In this document: positions 18,438-27,604 of the stretch, piece after piece
How positions within the stretch are numbered: position 1 is the stretch's first letter
Layout: the number at the start of each line of letters is the position of its first letter
Origin: Pseudomonas fluorescens
Lineage (GTDB): Bacteria > Pseudomonadota > Gammaproteobacteria > Pseudomonadales > Pseudomonadaceae
Length of the DNA stretch: 64,000 bases
Assembly (NCBI RefSeq): GCF_001648775.1
Contig: NZ_LVEJ01000001.1
Location: 1-64,000, forward strand
Direction of reading: 5' to 3'
Position numbers and translations under genes: made by a program
The notes under the pieces: model-generated
Databases searched by the model: none
Seen by the model: only the letters and a program-made list of their open reading frames with translations
Told to the model about the DNA's origin: nothing

Positions 18438-19358
18438 ATGCTGATCGACGAAGAATTGACCCTGAAAAAACTCGAGGTGTTCCTCGCCTTCATGCGCACC
18501 GGCAACCTCGCCCGCGCCGCCGCCGAGCTGCAGACCAGCAACGTCAGCGTGCACCGCGCGATTCACTCGCTGGAAAGCGCCCTGCGCTGCCCGCTGTTCA
18601 AACACGAAGGCCGCAACCTGACGCCGCTGGAAAGCGCTTATGTGCTGGAAGAACGCGCGCAGAAGCTGATCAACGACGTCGTCGAAAGCGTGCGCCTGAC
18701 CCGTGAAGCCGCCGGGTTCTCCGCCGAGCGCTTCAAACTTGGCTCGCTGTATTCGCTGACAGTGAAAACCGTGCCGCAGCTGATCATGGGTTTGAAGATC
18801 CGCCGCAGCGAACTCAATATCGACCTGATCCTCGGCTCGAACATCGACCTGCTCTACAAGCTGAAAAACATGGAAGTCGACGCGATCCTGGTGTCGCTGG
18901 ACGACAGCATCAATGACCCGGATTGCGAACAGATTGCGCTGTTTTCCGACGACATCTTCCTCGCCACCCCGGCGGATTCAAAGTTCGCCCAGCGCAGTGA
19001 AGTGGACTTGGCGGAAGTGCGCGATGAAACGTTCATCACCCTGACCCAAGGCTTTGCCACGCATCAGGACGGTAACCGGGTATTCAAGCAGGCGGGGTTC
19101 GAGCCGAAGGTGGCGATGCAAGTGAATGACATTTTCACGCTGTTGAGCATGGTCAGTTCGGGGGTGGGTTATGCATTGCTGCCGGGGCGGATTGCGGCGG
19201 TGTATGAGAATCGGGTGAAGTTGATTCCGTTGCAGGAGAAGTACCGGTTGCAGCAGCATATTGGCGTGGTGTTTTTGAAGGCCAAGGAGAGGGATCCGAA
19301 TTTGCTGGCGTTGCTGGCGGAGTGTCGGATGTATGCGAATCGGCAGGCAGGGGTTTAG
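18438..19358 (+). CDS. mdcR: LysR-type regulator of malonate utilisation
   Basis: A 306-residue LysR-type regulator. The N-terminal winged helix (about residues 9-70) includes LEVFLAFMRTGNLARAAAELQTSNVSVHRAIHSLE, and the rest is a type-2 periplasmic-binding effector domain. The upstream extension to 18393 has no ribosome site, and the ATG at 18438 gives the family start. It converges on the malonate transporter genes at the end of the mdc operon, which identifies it as the probable malonate-responsive activator MdcR. Its binding site should lie ahead of mdcA, 7.5 kb away, where a dyad is present. A repeat element begins 25 bp past the stop. Confidence 0.85.
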   Translation: MLIDEELTLKKLEVFLAFMRTGNLARAAAELQTSNVSVHRAIHSLESALRCPLFKHEGRNLTPLESAYVLEERAQKLINDVVESVRLTREAAGFSAERFKLGSLYSLTVKTVPQLIMGLKIRRSELNIDLILGSNIDLLYKLKNMEVDAILVSLDDSINDPDCEQIALFSDDIFLATPADSKFAQRSEVDLAEVRDETFITLTQGFATHQDGNRVFKQAGFEPKVAMQVNDIFTLLSMVSSGVGYALLPGRIAAVYENRVKLIPLQEKYRLQQHIGVVFLKAKERDPNLLALLAECRMYANRQAGV

Positions 19359-19383
19359 ATCAAGATCAAGATCAAGAGCTACC

Positions 19384-19657
19384 CCCTCACCCCAGCCCTC
19401 TCCCCCAAGGGGTAGAGGGGAAAGGGAGCAGATCTTCATGGGTTTCAAGACCTGAGTTCGACTCAGGACTTTCAAGTCGGCGTACCTCCAACATCAACCT
19501 CGGTCAGTCCCCTCTGCCTCAAAGGTTAGATGGGGAAAGCGAGCAGATCTCCGTGGGTTTCAAGGCCTGAGTTCGACATAAGAATTTCAGGTCGATGTAT
19601 AACGCCAAGACACCTCGGTCAGTCCCCTCTCCCTCCGGGAGAGGGCTAGGGTGAGGG
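19384..19657. repeat. 3'-flanking GC-rich inverted-repeat element, copy B, internally duplicated
   Basis: The same ends as copy A (CCCTCACCCCAGCCCTCTCC and GGGAGAGGGCTAGGGTGAGG) enclose a longer interior. About 110 bp of interior is repeated imperfectly in tandem: GGAAAG..GAGCAGATCT, GTGGGTTTCAAG.CCTGAGTTCGAC and CCTCGGTCAGTCCCCTCT each occur twice. It fills nearly all of the 310-bp interval between mdcR and madM, in which I see nothing else. Confidence 0.82.
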
Positions 19658-19668
19658 GCTGTTGATCT

Positions 19669-20433
19669 TCAGCCCACAATCCCGCGAACAATGAAAAACA
19701 ACAGCGATGGCCCAAGCAAGCACCCAAGCCCGGTATGAAACGTAGCCGTCAACGCCCCGTAAGGCACCAACCGCCGATCCGTCGCCGCCAATCCGGCGGT
19801 CACGCCGCTGACAGTACCGGCCAACCCACCAAACACCATCGCCGAACGCGGGTTATCCAGGCCCATCCAGCGCGCCGCCACCGGCGTGCCGACCATCACC
19901 AGAATCGCCTTGATCAACCCGGTGGCAATCGACAGCGCCATCACATCCGACGTCGCGCCAATCGCCGCACCCGTCACCGGCCCAACAATATAAGTCACCG
20001 CACCCGCGCCAATGGTGGTCATGCTCACCGCATCGCGATAACCGAACGCCCACGCCATGCACGCGCCGACAATGAACGGCAAAATCGTGCCCAGCAACAA
20101 CGCGATCACACCAATCAACCCGGCCTTCTTCGCCTCGGTCGCCTGCACTTCAAACGCGGTGGCCACAATCGCAAAGTCACGCAGCATCGCCCCGCCCATC
20201 AGGCCGATACCGGAGAACAGTGTCAGATCCGCCAAGCCCTTCTGGCCGCCAGTCATGGTGCCGCCGACCCAGGCCAACACCAGACCGATGACGATGGCAA
20301 TTGCCGAGCCGTGAATGCGTCCGAACGTCAGGCGCTTGGAGAGCACCACCGACACCCACATGATCACGCCGACAAAAGCGAATGCAGTGACCAGCCCGTT
20401 GTGTTCCAGACCTTTCTCGATGAGATCCCACAT
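19669..20433 (-). CDS. madM: Malonate transporter subunit MadM
   Basis: A 254-residue inner-membrane protein with about nine hydrophobic segments. The order mdcH-madL-madM and the sequence (a glycine-rich LSIATGLIKAILVMVGTPVAARWMGL segment and the GVTAGLAATDRRLVPYGALTATFHTGLG ending) identify the larger subunit of the two-component MadLM malonate carrier, which imports malonate with Na+ or H+. It starts 1 bp after the madL stop (TGATATG), so the two are translationally coupled. Confidence 0.9.
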   Translation of the reverse strand: MWDLIEKGLEHNGLVTAFAFVGVIMWVSVVLSKRLTFGRIHGSAIAIVIGLVLAWVGGTMTGGQKGLADLTLFSGIGLMGGAMLRDFAIVATAFEVQATEAKKAGLIGVIALLLGTILPFIVGACMAWAFGYRDAVSMTTIGAGAVTYIVGPVTGAAIGATSDVMALSIATGLIKAILVMVGTPVAARWMGLDNPRSAMVFGGLAGTVSGVTAGLAATDRRLVPYGALTATFHTGLGCLLGPSLLFFIVRGIVG

Positions 20434-20434
20434 A

Positions 20435-20851
20435 TCAGCGACCTCCTACTGGGGTGCCGACCGGGGAGATTTCCGCCGGTTCGTCGGGCAATGGCTCGCC
20501 TTTATGCGTGCGGCTGATCAGGGCAATCGTGCAACCACAGACCACCACCGAACCGATCGCCGCCAGAACCGCGACCGGGCCGCCGTGCAGCGCGGTGACG
20601 ACGTTCTGTTGCGCGGCCATCGCCACCACCACTGGAATGTACATGGCGCCCCAGAAGCCGACGCCCATCTCGCATTCCTTGGTCATGCCGCCGCGCTTCT
20701 GCATCCACAACCGCGCGCAGATCAACAGGATCATGGCGATGCCGACCCCGCCGACATTGGATTTCACGCCCAACAACACGCCGAGCATGTCACCCATGAT
20801 CACCCCTGCCAGCGTACAGATCGCGAGCAGCGCCACACCGTAAATAATCAT
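20435..20851 (-). CDS. madL: Malonate transporter subunit MadL
   Basis: A 138-residue membrane protein with four hydrophobic segments, the smaller subunit of the MadLM malonate carrier. The interior has GVMxGxxxGVLLGVKSNVGGVGIAMILLI and GFWGAMYIPVVVAMAAQQNVV, a pattern specific to MadL. An in-frame TTG lies 15 bp upstream, but the ATG at 20851 has GAGGA at proper spacing. It is preceded by mdcH after a 66-bp gap, the largest gap within the operon. Confidence 0.9.
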   Translation of the reverse strand: MIIYGVALLAICTLAGVIMGDMLGVLLGVKSNVGGVGIAMILLICARLWMQKRGGMTKECEMGVGFWGAMYIPVVVAMAAQQNVVTALHGGPVAVLAAIGSVVVCGCTIALISRTHKGEPLPDEPAEISPVGTPVGGR

Positions 20852-20917
20852 TGTTGTAGTCCTCAAAGTGCATCGTCGAATGTTGTTTTTGTTGTTCGAA
20901 GCTTGAGTCGCGGCGGT

Positions 20918-21838
20918 TTAGGGTTGGCGGCTACCCTCCTCAAGCAACAGCGCTTGCAGGGTGTCGAGGCGAGCACTGTCGAAGGCAGTGACCGTGCCCT
21001 GCTCGAACACCCGGCGTGCCAGTCCGGTGAGTACTGCACCGGGCGGCAGTTCGATCTGTAAACGCACGCCGCGCTCGTAGGCGCTTTGCACGGTGCCGCG
21101 CCAATCCACCACGCGGCACATGTTGAAGGCGAGGTCGTCGCGCAGCGCCTCTACTTTGGTCACAGGACGCGCGCGGCTGCCGCTCAGGTAAGCGATTTTC
21201 GGGGTTTTCAGTTCAATCTTGGTGAAGGCTTCGGCGAGGGTTTGCGCCGGTTCGTCCAGCAGTGGGCAGTGCGACGGCACACTCACTGCCAGACGTTTCG
21301 CCAGACCGGCACCACGACTGCGCGCCAGTTCGGCCACGGCTTGCATGGCTTTGTCACTACCGGCAATCACCACTTGGTTGTCGGCGTTGATGTTGGCCAG
21401 ATACACCGGCGAATCTTCGCTGTGCACCTGCGCCATCAGCGTTTCGACTGTGGATAATTGCAGGCCGATAATCGCGGTCATGCCGTAGCCTTGTGGATAA
21501 GCTTGCTGCATCAGCTCACCGCGCAGGCTGACCAGATGCAACGCGTCGCTGAAGCTCAGCGCCCCGGCGACCACTGCTGCCGGATAGGCGCCGATGGACA
21601 GGCCGGCGACGTAATCCGCCGTGAGTCCGTCCTGCAACAGCTGCCGTGAAGCCGCGACTCCCGCGATCAGCAAACAGAGTTGAACTGCTCTAGTCGTGCT
21701 CAATGCTTCGGCAGAATCGAGTAGTAAAACATCTTCGCCGAGTACATCGCTGGCCTCGGTCAACGTTTCCCGAGGCAAGCGTTGAAGCATGCCCGCCTGC
21801 TGCGCGCCCTGGCCGGGGAATACCAACAAGCTGCTCAC
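20918..21838 (-). CDS. mdcH: Malonate decarboxylase, malonyl-CoA:ACP transferase subunit (epsilon)
   Basis: A 306-residue acyltransferase of the FabD fold. It begins with VFPGQGAQQAGML, has the nucleophile elbow GLSIGAYPAA and the catalytic His in VPSHCPLL. In malonate decarboxylase MdcH loads malonyl from malonyl-CoA onto the acyl carrier subunit to activate the enzyme. The start is a GTG at 21838 that overlaps the mdcG stop (GTGA), which I prefer to an upstream start 24 bp earlier. Confidence 0.93.
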   Translation of the reverse strand: MSSLLVFPGQGAQQAGMLQRLPRETLTEASDVLGEDVLLLDSAEALSTTRAVQLCLLIAGVAASRQLLQDGLTADYVAGLSIGAYPAAVVAGALSFSDALHLVSLRGELMQQAYPQGYGMTAIIGLQLSTVETLMAQVHSEDSPVYLANINADNQVVIAGSDKAMQAVAELARSRGAGLAKRLAVSVPSHCPLLDEPAQTLAEAFTKIELKTPKIAYLSGSRARPVTKVEALRDDLAFNMCRVVDWRGTVQSAYERGVRLQIELPPGAVLTGLARRVFEQGTVTAFDSARLDTLQALLLEEGSRQP

Positions 21839-22455
21839 GCTGCCTGCTCCTGCGGATTCCACGGGTCAGTCACCAAACAGGCCTGATACTCGTTTTTCAG
21901 CAGCACGCGTGCCGATCCGCTGGCCCACTCGCGCAATGCGACCGCACCGAACGGCGTCTGCAACTGCATGTCGATCCGGCACACGGCTTGATCGAAAATC
22001 GCGACGAATTTGCGTGCCTGATTACGGGTGATCAGTTGCGGTGTCCGCAGAATCAGATCGAGATCGCTGGCCGCGTGCATCGCAGTAAAACCACTGGCCA
22101 ATTCAAACCCGACACTGCCGCTGACACCCCAGATCCAACCGCAATCGTCGAGCATTGGCCGCAGTTGTTTGAGCGCGTGCATGACCGGCAAATCACGCTC
22201 GCACTCAACATGACAAAGCGCTTCCGGACTGACGCGACAGGCAATCGAATCGACCGCCATAAACGCCGCCAGCCGCTGCTCGCGCAGCACACCCCGCACG
22301 CCAACCGCGATTAAACCTTCCTCGCTCAACGCCCGCCGCACCACCACCGGTTGCCCGGAGGCCAGCGACTCGACTGCCCACAGCGGCGCATCCGCCGGCA
22401 ACTGCGCCGGGGTCATGCCCCAGAGCAGGTCGTGGGCCAGAGGCGTGTTCACCAC
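21835..22455 (-). CDS. mdcG: Phosphoribosyl-dephospho-CoA transferase (malonate decarboxylase holo-ACP synthase)
   Basis: A 206-residue nucleotidyltransferase that attaches the 2'-(5''-phosphoribosyl)-3'-dephospho-CoA prosthetic group to the MdcC carrier serine. Its GVSGSVGFELASGFTAMHAASDLDLIL holds the Gly-Ser and Asp-x-Asp metal-binding pair of the family. It overlaps mdcE by 7 bp and mdcH by 4 bp. Confidence 0.92.
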   Translation of the reverse strand: MVNTPLAHDLLWGMTPAQLPADAPLWAVESLASGQPVVVRRALSEEGLIAVGVRGVLREQRLAAFMAVDSIACRVSPEALCHVECERDLPVMHALKQLRPMLDDCGWIWGVSGSVGFELASGFTAMHAASDLDLILRTPQLITRNQARKFVAIFDQAVCRIDMQLQTPFGAVALREWASGSARVLLKNEYQACLVTDPWNPQEQAA

Positions 22456-23234
22456 TGCGCCCTCAACAGTTCGCGAACCTTGCTGGAGGCCGCACGATTT
22501 TTCGCGCCGAGACGATTGCTCAGATCAGTGCTGGAGATATCGCTGATGGCCTGTTTGAGGCATTCGTTCACCCGCGCCAGATCCTCCGCCGTCGGCTGTT
22601 CAATCTGCTCAACCGACAGGGTTTCCCAAAGCAATCCGAGACTCGCATAACTGTCGATGTCATAAGCCATCGGCGGCACACTGGCGGCCAGTGCTTCCAG
22701 CTCTTCAACACTGCGCAACGTCACCCGCGCCGCCGACGCCTTGCCCATCGCATGCACCATCACACCCGGATCACGCAGCGCGATCAAACGATTGGCCTGG
22801 TAACCATGAGCCAGAAACGCCCCGGACATCGCTTTACCGACCAACAACGCAATCACCGGATGCCCGGCCAAACGCGCACGGGCGTAGCCGTCCGCCGCAC
22901 CGGCCAGCGCCTGATGAATGCCAAGCGCTTCTTCGCGCCGACCATAAGCCTGGCTCGGCACATCGACGATGGCGATAATCGGGCGCTTCTGCGCTTTATC
23001 ACGATCAGCAGTGATCGCATCATCCACAGCCTTGGCCAACCCCCAGCCTTCGAGCAAACCGACCTCACCATTGCGAGCGCGAGGAAAACGATTGTCCGGG
23101 TCAGCCACCACAGCGATGAAACGCCCCAGCTCACCGTCAGCAACTTTCAACGAGGGCGGCAGCCCTTCGACGGCGACAGCGCCCACGCTCAAGGCGTTGA
23201 ACCAGTTCAAACCGCGCAGTGAATAACCGTTCAT
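22449..23234 (-). CDS. mdcE: Malonate decarboxylase gamma subunit
   Basis: A 261-residue crotonase-fold subunit that with MdcD forms the carboxy-lyase, splitting malonyl-S-ACP to acetyl-S-ACP and CO2 without biotin. Visible motifs include PIIAIVDVPSQAYGRREEALGIHQ and ALLVGKAMSGAFLAHGYQANRLIAL, the carboxyltransferase-like core. The ATG overlaps the mdcD stop by 4 bp. Confidence 0.93.
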   Translation of the reverse strand: MNGYSLRGLNWFNALSVGAVAVEGLPPSLKVADGELGRFIAVVADPDNRFPRARNGEVGLLEGWGLAKAVDDAITADRDKAQKRPIIAIVDVPSQAYGRREEALGIHQALAGAADGYARARLAGHPVIALLVGKAMSGAFLAHGYQANRLIALRDPGVMVHAMGKASAARVTLRSVEELEALAASVPPMAYDIDSYASLGLLWETLSVEQIEQPTAEDLARVNECLKQAISDISSTDLSNRLGAKNRAASSKVRELLRAQW

Positions 23235-24082
23235 GAGCGCTCTCCTTGATACAGGTCGCGAACCACCGACGGTTCGATTTGCCGGTCAGTGTTCAAACTC
23301 GCCAGACGTTGCAGAAACCAGTCGGCACGTTGACTGCGCGGCTGCGCCGGCAAACCTTGCTGGAGCAATTCACCGACCTGCTGACGAATCTTCGCCACGT
23401 CATCGGCGACATAACGATCGACCAGACCACTGGCGAAACGCTGCTCGCCGCCAGTCAGGCTCCAGATGAATGGCCGGTCGCGCGAGTCGTACTCCTCGAT
23501 CCCCGCTTCCTGCTCAATCACTTGCGGGCCGTTCAAACCGAGGCGTGCTTCCTGAGTCACCAACAAATAACTGCACAGCGCAGCGGCAATCGACATGCCG
23601 CCGAAACACCCAACACTGCCCGCGACCACACCGACCACCGGCTGGTACTGCTGCAAATCGACAATCGCCGCATGAATATCAGCAATCGCCGCCAGCCCGA
23701 GATTGGCTTCCTGCAAGCGCACGCCACCGGTTTCCAGCAACAACACCGCGCGCGTCGGAATGCCTTTGCGGTTGTCTTCAGCCGCCAGTTCCAGCGCGCC
23801 GGCAATCTTCGCCCCGCCGACTTCGCCAAGGCTGCCACCCTGAAACGCGCCTTCAATCGCGGCAATGACTACCGGCAAACCGTCGAGGCTGCCCTTGGCG
23901 ATCACTACACCGTCATCGGCCTGCGGCACCACGCCCTGACGTTCAAGCCACGGCGACATCACCCGCTGAAACGGGTCGAGCAATTCGCGAAAGCTGCCGG
24001 CATCAAGCAAGGCTTTCGCCCGTTGCCGCGCACCGAGTTCGACGAAGCTGTGTTTGTTGAGCAACGCTGCGCTGTCAGTCAT
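23231..24082 (-). CDS. mdcD: Malonate decarboxylase beta subunit
   Basis: A 283-residue carboxyltransferase-fold partner of MdcE. It contains GVVIAKGSLDGLPVVIAAIEGAFQGGSLGEVGGAKIAGALELA and AVLLLETGGVRLQEANLGL, matching the biotin-independent decarboxylase beta chain. The frame is open 165 bp upstream through mdcC in another reading, but the ATG at 24082 gives the usual start and overlaps mdcC by 8 bp. Confidence 0.93.
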   Translation of the reverse strand: MTDSAALLNKHSFVELGARQRAKALLDAGSFRELLDPFQRVMSPWLERQGVVPQADDGVVIAKGSLDGLPVVIAAIEGAFQGGSLGEVGGAKIAGALELAAEDNRKGIPTRAVLLLETGGVRLQEANLGLAAIADIHAAIVDLQQYQPVVGVVAGSVGCFGGMSIAAALCSYLLVTQEARLGLNGPQVIEQEAGIEEYDSRDRPFIWSLTGGEQRFASGLVDRYVADDVAKIRQQVGELLQQGLPAQPRSQRADWFLQRLASLNTDRQIEPSVVRDLYQGERS

Positions 24083-24374
24083 GGCCGATCTCCTCGAAAC
24101 CTTGTTCCAGACGCAAGCGCACCACCCCCGGCGTCGCGCCGAAATCGTGGATATCGATGGCCATCGCCGGCGGCGTGGTGCCGTCGAACATCCGCGCAAA
24201 CAGGTGCTGCCAGCGCAGCTGCGCGCCGTTGACCGAGGTCTGCACATTGATCGTCAGCTTGCCGGCCAGACCCGGTTCGATCAGCACTTCCAGATCACCC
24301 GAGCCGACACAACCGACCAGCGCGCGACCGCGTGGCGGCTGCCCGGCGGGGAATTCAAACGATAGGGTTTCCAT
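24075..24374 (-). CDS. mdcC: Malonate decarboxylase acyl carrier protein (delta)
   Basis: A 99-residue carrier subunit. The modification site is Ser25 in VGCVGSGDLEV, to which MdcB and MdcG attach the phosphoribosyl-dephospho-CoA group; acetyl and malonyl are then carried as thioesters. The ATG at 24374 overlaps the mdcB stop as ATGA. A TTG one codon upstream is not a likely start. Confidence 0.93.
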   Translation of the reverse strand: METLSFEFPAGQPPRGRALVGCVGSGDLEVLIEPGLAGKLTINVQTSVNGAQLRWQHLFARMFDGTTPPAMAIDIHDFGATPGVVRLRLEQGFEEIGHD

Positions 24375-25246
24375 CAAAACGCTCCCTGAAGGATGCCGTC
24401 GCGCTCGATACGGTCGAGCAACAGCGTGGCGGCGAGCAAGTCGGCGGCGCCACCGGGCGAGGCATTCAATGCGATGAGTTGTTGATCCAGTTCGTGCAAG
24501 CGGCGGCGACCGCTGAGGCTGGCGCTGCCACCGGCGTCGAGCACGGCTTGCGCGCCGAGTTGCATGGCCTGCAAACCCTCTTCACCGGCGCGATAGAGCA
24601 CGCAGGTGTCGGCCAGATTGGTCATGATTGCGAGCAAGGCGTCGAGCCGGGCGTTCTGTTCACCGTGGCCGTTAGCGCGGCTGAGTTTGAGTTGCGGCAG
24701 ACCGCGTTGCTGCACCGAGGGGAAGCCGAGTTGCGCTTCTTCCCGAGCGCCGCGAGCGCCGTAACGCAGGGCCACTTGGGCGCCGTGGCTCAAGGGTTTG
24801 GGGGCGTGGCGATCGTCCAGCAAGGCCAGGCGTGCGGCGCGTAGGGTCACGGCATTGGCGCTGGAGGATTGCGGTTCCAGCGCAGCGGCCGTCACCAATA
24901 ATCCCAGCGCCCAAATGGCACCGCGATGCGTGTTCACACCGTTGGTGGTCGTGAGCATGGCTTGCTCGCCTTCACGACCGATGCGGCCAATCGCTTCGCG
25001 CAACGTTGAATCGACTTCACCGATTTCAACCGCCGCTTCAGCCATTTCCTTGAACGCCGGCCACAACGACAGCGCCGAAGCGTGCATCAGGCCCAGGTGC
25101 AGATCGGTGTGCGCGCCATTGCCGCGACGGTCGACCAGCGCCGGTTTCGGCGACAGATCGGCTTCGTCGATCAAGGCGTCCACCGCCAGATCAGCCAATC
25201 GATCAACCAGAGACAGCGGTTTCGCTTGCAGATTAAATGCGTGCAT
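24374..25246 (-). CDS. mdcB: Triphosphoribosyl-dephospho-CoA synthase
   Basis: A 290-residue CitG-like enzyme that makes the prosthetic-group precursor from ATP and dephospho-CoA. The acidic, metal-binding segments [22 protein letters not shown] and [18 protein letters not shown] are the family hallmarks. The ATG at 25246 overlaps the mdcA stop by one base (TAATG), which decides the start against an upstream one. Confidence 0.92.
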   Translation of the reverse strand: MHAFNLQAKPLSLVDRLADLAVDALIDEADLSPKPALVDRRGNGAHTDLHLGLMHASALSLWPAFKEMAEAAVEIGEVDSTLREAIGRIGREGEQAMLTTTNGVNTHRGAIWALGLLVTAAALEPQSSSANAVTLRAARLALLDDRHAPKPLSHGAQVALRYGARGAREEAQLGFPSVQQRGLPQLKLSRANGHGEQNARLDALLAIMTNLADTCVLYRAGEEGLQAMQLGAQAVLDAGGSASLSGRRRLHELDQQLIALNASPGGAADLLAATLLLDRIERDGILQGAF

Positions 25247-26916
25247 TACCAGCTCCTGAATTTGGCGGGCGGGTTGTACAGCCCGCCGGACCACTCGACC
25301 AAATCAGCCACGCTCTTCGCCGCGAGCAGTTCGCGGGTGGCGTCGGTGCGGCGGATGCCGAGGTCTTCGGGCAAGGCGATCAGGCCTTCACGGCGCATGC
25401 GTTCGGTGTCTTTCGGGTTGTGGCGCAGGCCGATGGCGGTGACGCCGGCGACCGCAGCGATCATTGCCTGTCGTTCTTCCAGTGAGCGCGCCTTGTACAG
25501 GTAGGCGATGCCTTCTTCGGTGAGCAGGTGGGTGACGTCGTCGCCGTAGATCATGATCGGTGCCAGCGGCATGCCGCTTTTCTTCGCCACTTCCACGGCG
25601 TCGAGGGTTTCGACGAAGGTCGGTTTGCCGCCCTCCTGGAACGTCTCGACCATTTGCACCACGAGTTTCTTGCCGCGTTCGAGCATCGGTTGCTGCGAGT
25701 CGTCGTGGCGCATGTCCAGCCACGCCGGGGTGCCGTGACGGCGACCGCGCGGGTCGTGGCCCATGTTTGGCGCACCACCAAAACCGGCGAGGCGGCCACG
25801 GGTGACGGTCGAGGAATGGCCGTCGCCATCGACTTGCAACGTCGCGCCGATAAACAGATCCACCGCGTATTGTCCGGCGAGTTGGCAGAACATCCGGTTG
25901 GAACGCAGCGAGCCGTCGCGACCGGTGAAGAACACGTCCGGGCGCGCGGCGATGTAGTTTTCCATGCCCAGTTCGGTGCCGAAGCAATGCACACTTTCGA
26001 CCCAGCCGCTTTCAATCGCCGGGATCAACGTCGGGTGCGGGTTGAGCGTCCAGTTGCGGCAGATCTTGCCCTTGAGGCCGAGGGATTCGCCGTAGGTCGG
26101 CAGGATCAGTTCGATGGCGGCGGTGTTGAAACCGATGCCGTGGTTGAGCGATTGCACGTTGTGTTTTTCGTAGATGCCGCGGATCGCCATCATCGCCATC
26201 AACACGTGCACAGGCTTGATGTGGCGTGGGTCGCGGGTGAACAGCGGTTCGATGTAGAACGGCTTGTCGGCGACCACGACGAAATCGACCCACGACGCCG
26301 GGATATCCACGCGCGGCAGTTCGCTGACGTCGTCGACCAATTGGTTGACCTGGACGATGACGATGCCGTCGCTGAACGCCGCCGGTTCGATCAGTGCCGG
26401 GGTGTCTTCGGTGCTCGGGCCGGTGTAGATGTTGCCGGCGCGGTCGGCCATGAAACCGGCCGAGAGCACGACGTTGGGGATCAGGTCCACCACCAGCCGG
26501 GCGTAGAGTTCGATGTAAGTGTGGATCGCGCCGACTTCGAGTAAACCGTCTTCAAGCAACTGGCTGATGCGCAGGCTCTGGGTGCCAGCGAAGGAGAAAT
26601 CGAGCTTGCGGGCGATGCCGCGTTCGAACAGGTCGAGGTGCTCGGAACGGCCGACGCTGGGCATGATCATGTGCAGGTCGTGGAGCTTTTCCGGGTCGGC
26701 TTTGGCCAGCGAACGCGAGAGGAAATCCGCCTGCTTCTGGTTGTTGCCCTCCAGCACCACACGGTCGCCGGGATGGATCAGCGCTTCGAGCGCGGCGACG
26801 ATCTTGTCGGTGGGCAACACCACACCGTCGGCCAGCCCGCGCACCTGGTCGAGCCGGCGCTGCTTCTCATCGCGCCGCCGCGTCCAGCGCGAGTCGGGGG
26901 AAATTGTTGTTGTCAT
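25246..26916 (-). CDS. mdcA: Malonate decarboxylase alpha subunit (acetyl-S-ACP:malonate ACP transferase)
   Basis: A 556-residue CoA-transferase-like subunit, the first gene of the operon. MdcA exchanges the acetyl group on MdcC for free malonate. It shows [21 protein letters not shown] near the start, and [20 protein letters not shown] and [13 protein letters not shown] near the end. GTG at 26922 and ATG at 26916 are both in frame; GGAG spacing favours the ATG. It is followed without gaps by mdcB, and preceded by a 320-bp region with a dyad that may be the MdcR site. Confidence 0.93.
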   Translation of the reverse strand: MTTTISPDSRWTRRRDEKQRRLDQVRGLADGVVLPTDKIVAALEALIHPGDRVVLEGNNQKQADFLSRSLAKADPEKLHDLHMIMPSVGRSEHLDLFERGIARKLDFSFAGTQSLRISQLLEDGLLEVGAIHTYIELYARLVVDLIPNVVLSAGFMADRAGNIYTGPSTEDTPALIEPAAFSDGIVIVQVNQLVDDVSELPRVDIPASWVDFVVVADKPFYIEPLFTRDPRHIKPVHVLMAMMAIRGIYEKHNVQSLNHGIGFNTAAIELILPTYGESLGLKGKICRNWTLNPHPTLIPAIESGWVESVHCFGTELGMENYIAARPDVFFTGRDGSLRSNRMFCQLAGQYAVDLFIGATLQVDGDGHSSTVTRGRLAGFGGAPNMGHDPRGRRHGTPAWLDMRHDDSQQPMLERGKKLVVQMVETFQEGGKPTFVETLDAVEVAKKSGMPLAPIMIYGDDVTHLLTEEGIAYLYKARSLEERQAMIAAVAGVTAIGLRHNPKDTERMRREGLIALPEDLGIRRTDATRELLAAKSVADLVEWSGGLYNPPAKFRSW

Positions 26917-26993
26917 GCTCACTCCACGGGGTTCGCTGTCGTGGAGCTAAGGTAGGCGCGTGGGGTGGGGGCATCAATCAAGCGCGGTGGTGA

Positions 26994-27016
26994 ATCGTTA
27001 CGCTCAGGGTAACGAT
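26994..27016. promoter_or_regulatory. Candidate MdcR operator, dyad upstream of mdcA
   Basis: ATCGTTAC (26994-27001) and GTAACGAT (27009-27016) form a perfect 8-bp inverted repeat with a 7-bp spacer, and contain the T-N11-A pattern of LysR-type sites. It lies about 80 bp before the mdcA ATG, the usual distance for an activator site. Assignment to MdcR is inference. Confidence 0.5.
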
Positions 27017-27024
27017 CAAGAGCG

Positions 27025-27226
27025 CCCTCACCCTAGCCCTCTCCCGGAGGGAGAGGGGACCGATTGGGGGATGCTCAAGGAATACGCCGACCTGATCGTG
27101 CTTTACCGAATCCATAATCGACTCGGTTTACCAAACCCATAATCGACTCGGATTTTTCAGGTCGATGTATAGCGCAAGACACCTCGGTCGGCCCCCTCTC
27201 CCTCCGGGAGAGGGCTGGGGTGAGGG
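27025..27226. repeat. 3'-flanking GC-rich inverted-repeat element, copy C
   Basis: It begins with CCCTCACCCTAGCCCTCTCC and ends with GGGAGAGGGCTGGGGTGAGG. The interior has a 25-bp tandem repeat with core CCATAATCGACTCGG and the shared block CAGGTCGATGTATAGCGCA. It ends 12 bp from the stop codon of the DUF6124 gene. Together with the dyad, it accounts for the whole 322-bp interval upstream of mdcA. Confidence 0.82.
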
Positions 27227-27238
27227 TCGGCTTCTAAA

Positions 27239-27604
27239 TCACTCCGTCGGCACCAACCTGTCCAATACACGATTCACCGCCATTTCCGCCACCATCACCA
27301 CCTGCGCAATACCTTGCAGCGTTTTACGGTGCGTGCCTTCAACCATAGCCGCGTGGTTATTGAGCATGACCGTGGCCGAGCCGAGAGTTTCGCTGGCGTC
27401 GGCCAGCAGGGATTCGGTGTCAGCCTTGGGGTTGGCCATGTACAACGTGTTGGGGGTGTAGGGCGCAGCCATCAGGTCGGGTGACGGCGGGCCGAGGTAA
27501 TGGTCGAGGGCGCGCTCGGCGGCTTCGTGGAATTTCTTTGAGTCGGGGGATTCGTAGGGGGATGCCGGGTCGGTGGCCGGCGGGTTAGGCGTTGGTTTGA
27601 ACAT
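27239..27604 (-). CDS. DUF6124 family protein of unknown function
   Basis: A 121-residue soluble protein of a small family I know mainly from Pseudomonas. Residues 1-25 are Pro/Ser-rich, followed by FHEAAERALDHYLGP and a helical C-terminal part (NPKADTESLLADASETLGSATVMLNNHAA and a closing helix), which suggests a four-helix-like fold. No signal peptide or membrane segment. It has an unusually long structured leader of at least 200 bp. Function unknown; I see no catalytic motif. Confidence 0.75.
   Translation of the reverse strand: MFKPTPNPPATDPASPYESPDSKKFHEAAERALDHYLGPPSPDLMAAPYTPNTLYMANPKADTESLLADASETLGSATVMLNNHAAMVEGTHRKTLQGIAQVVMVAEMAVNRVLDRLVPTE

Noticed and set aside
20315..21061. Plus-strand frame across madL and mdcH
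   Set aside because: It runs across the junction of two well-supported minus-strand genes and has no family features.
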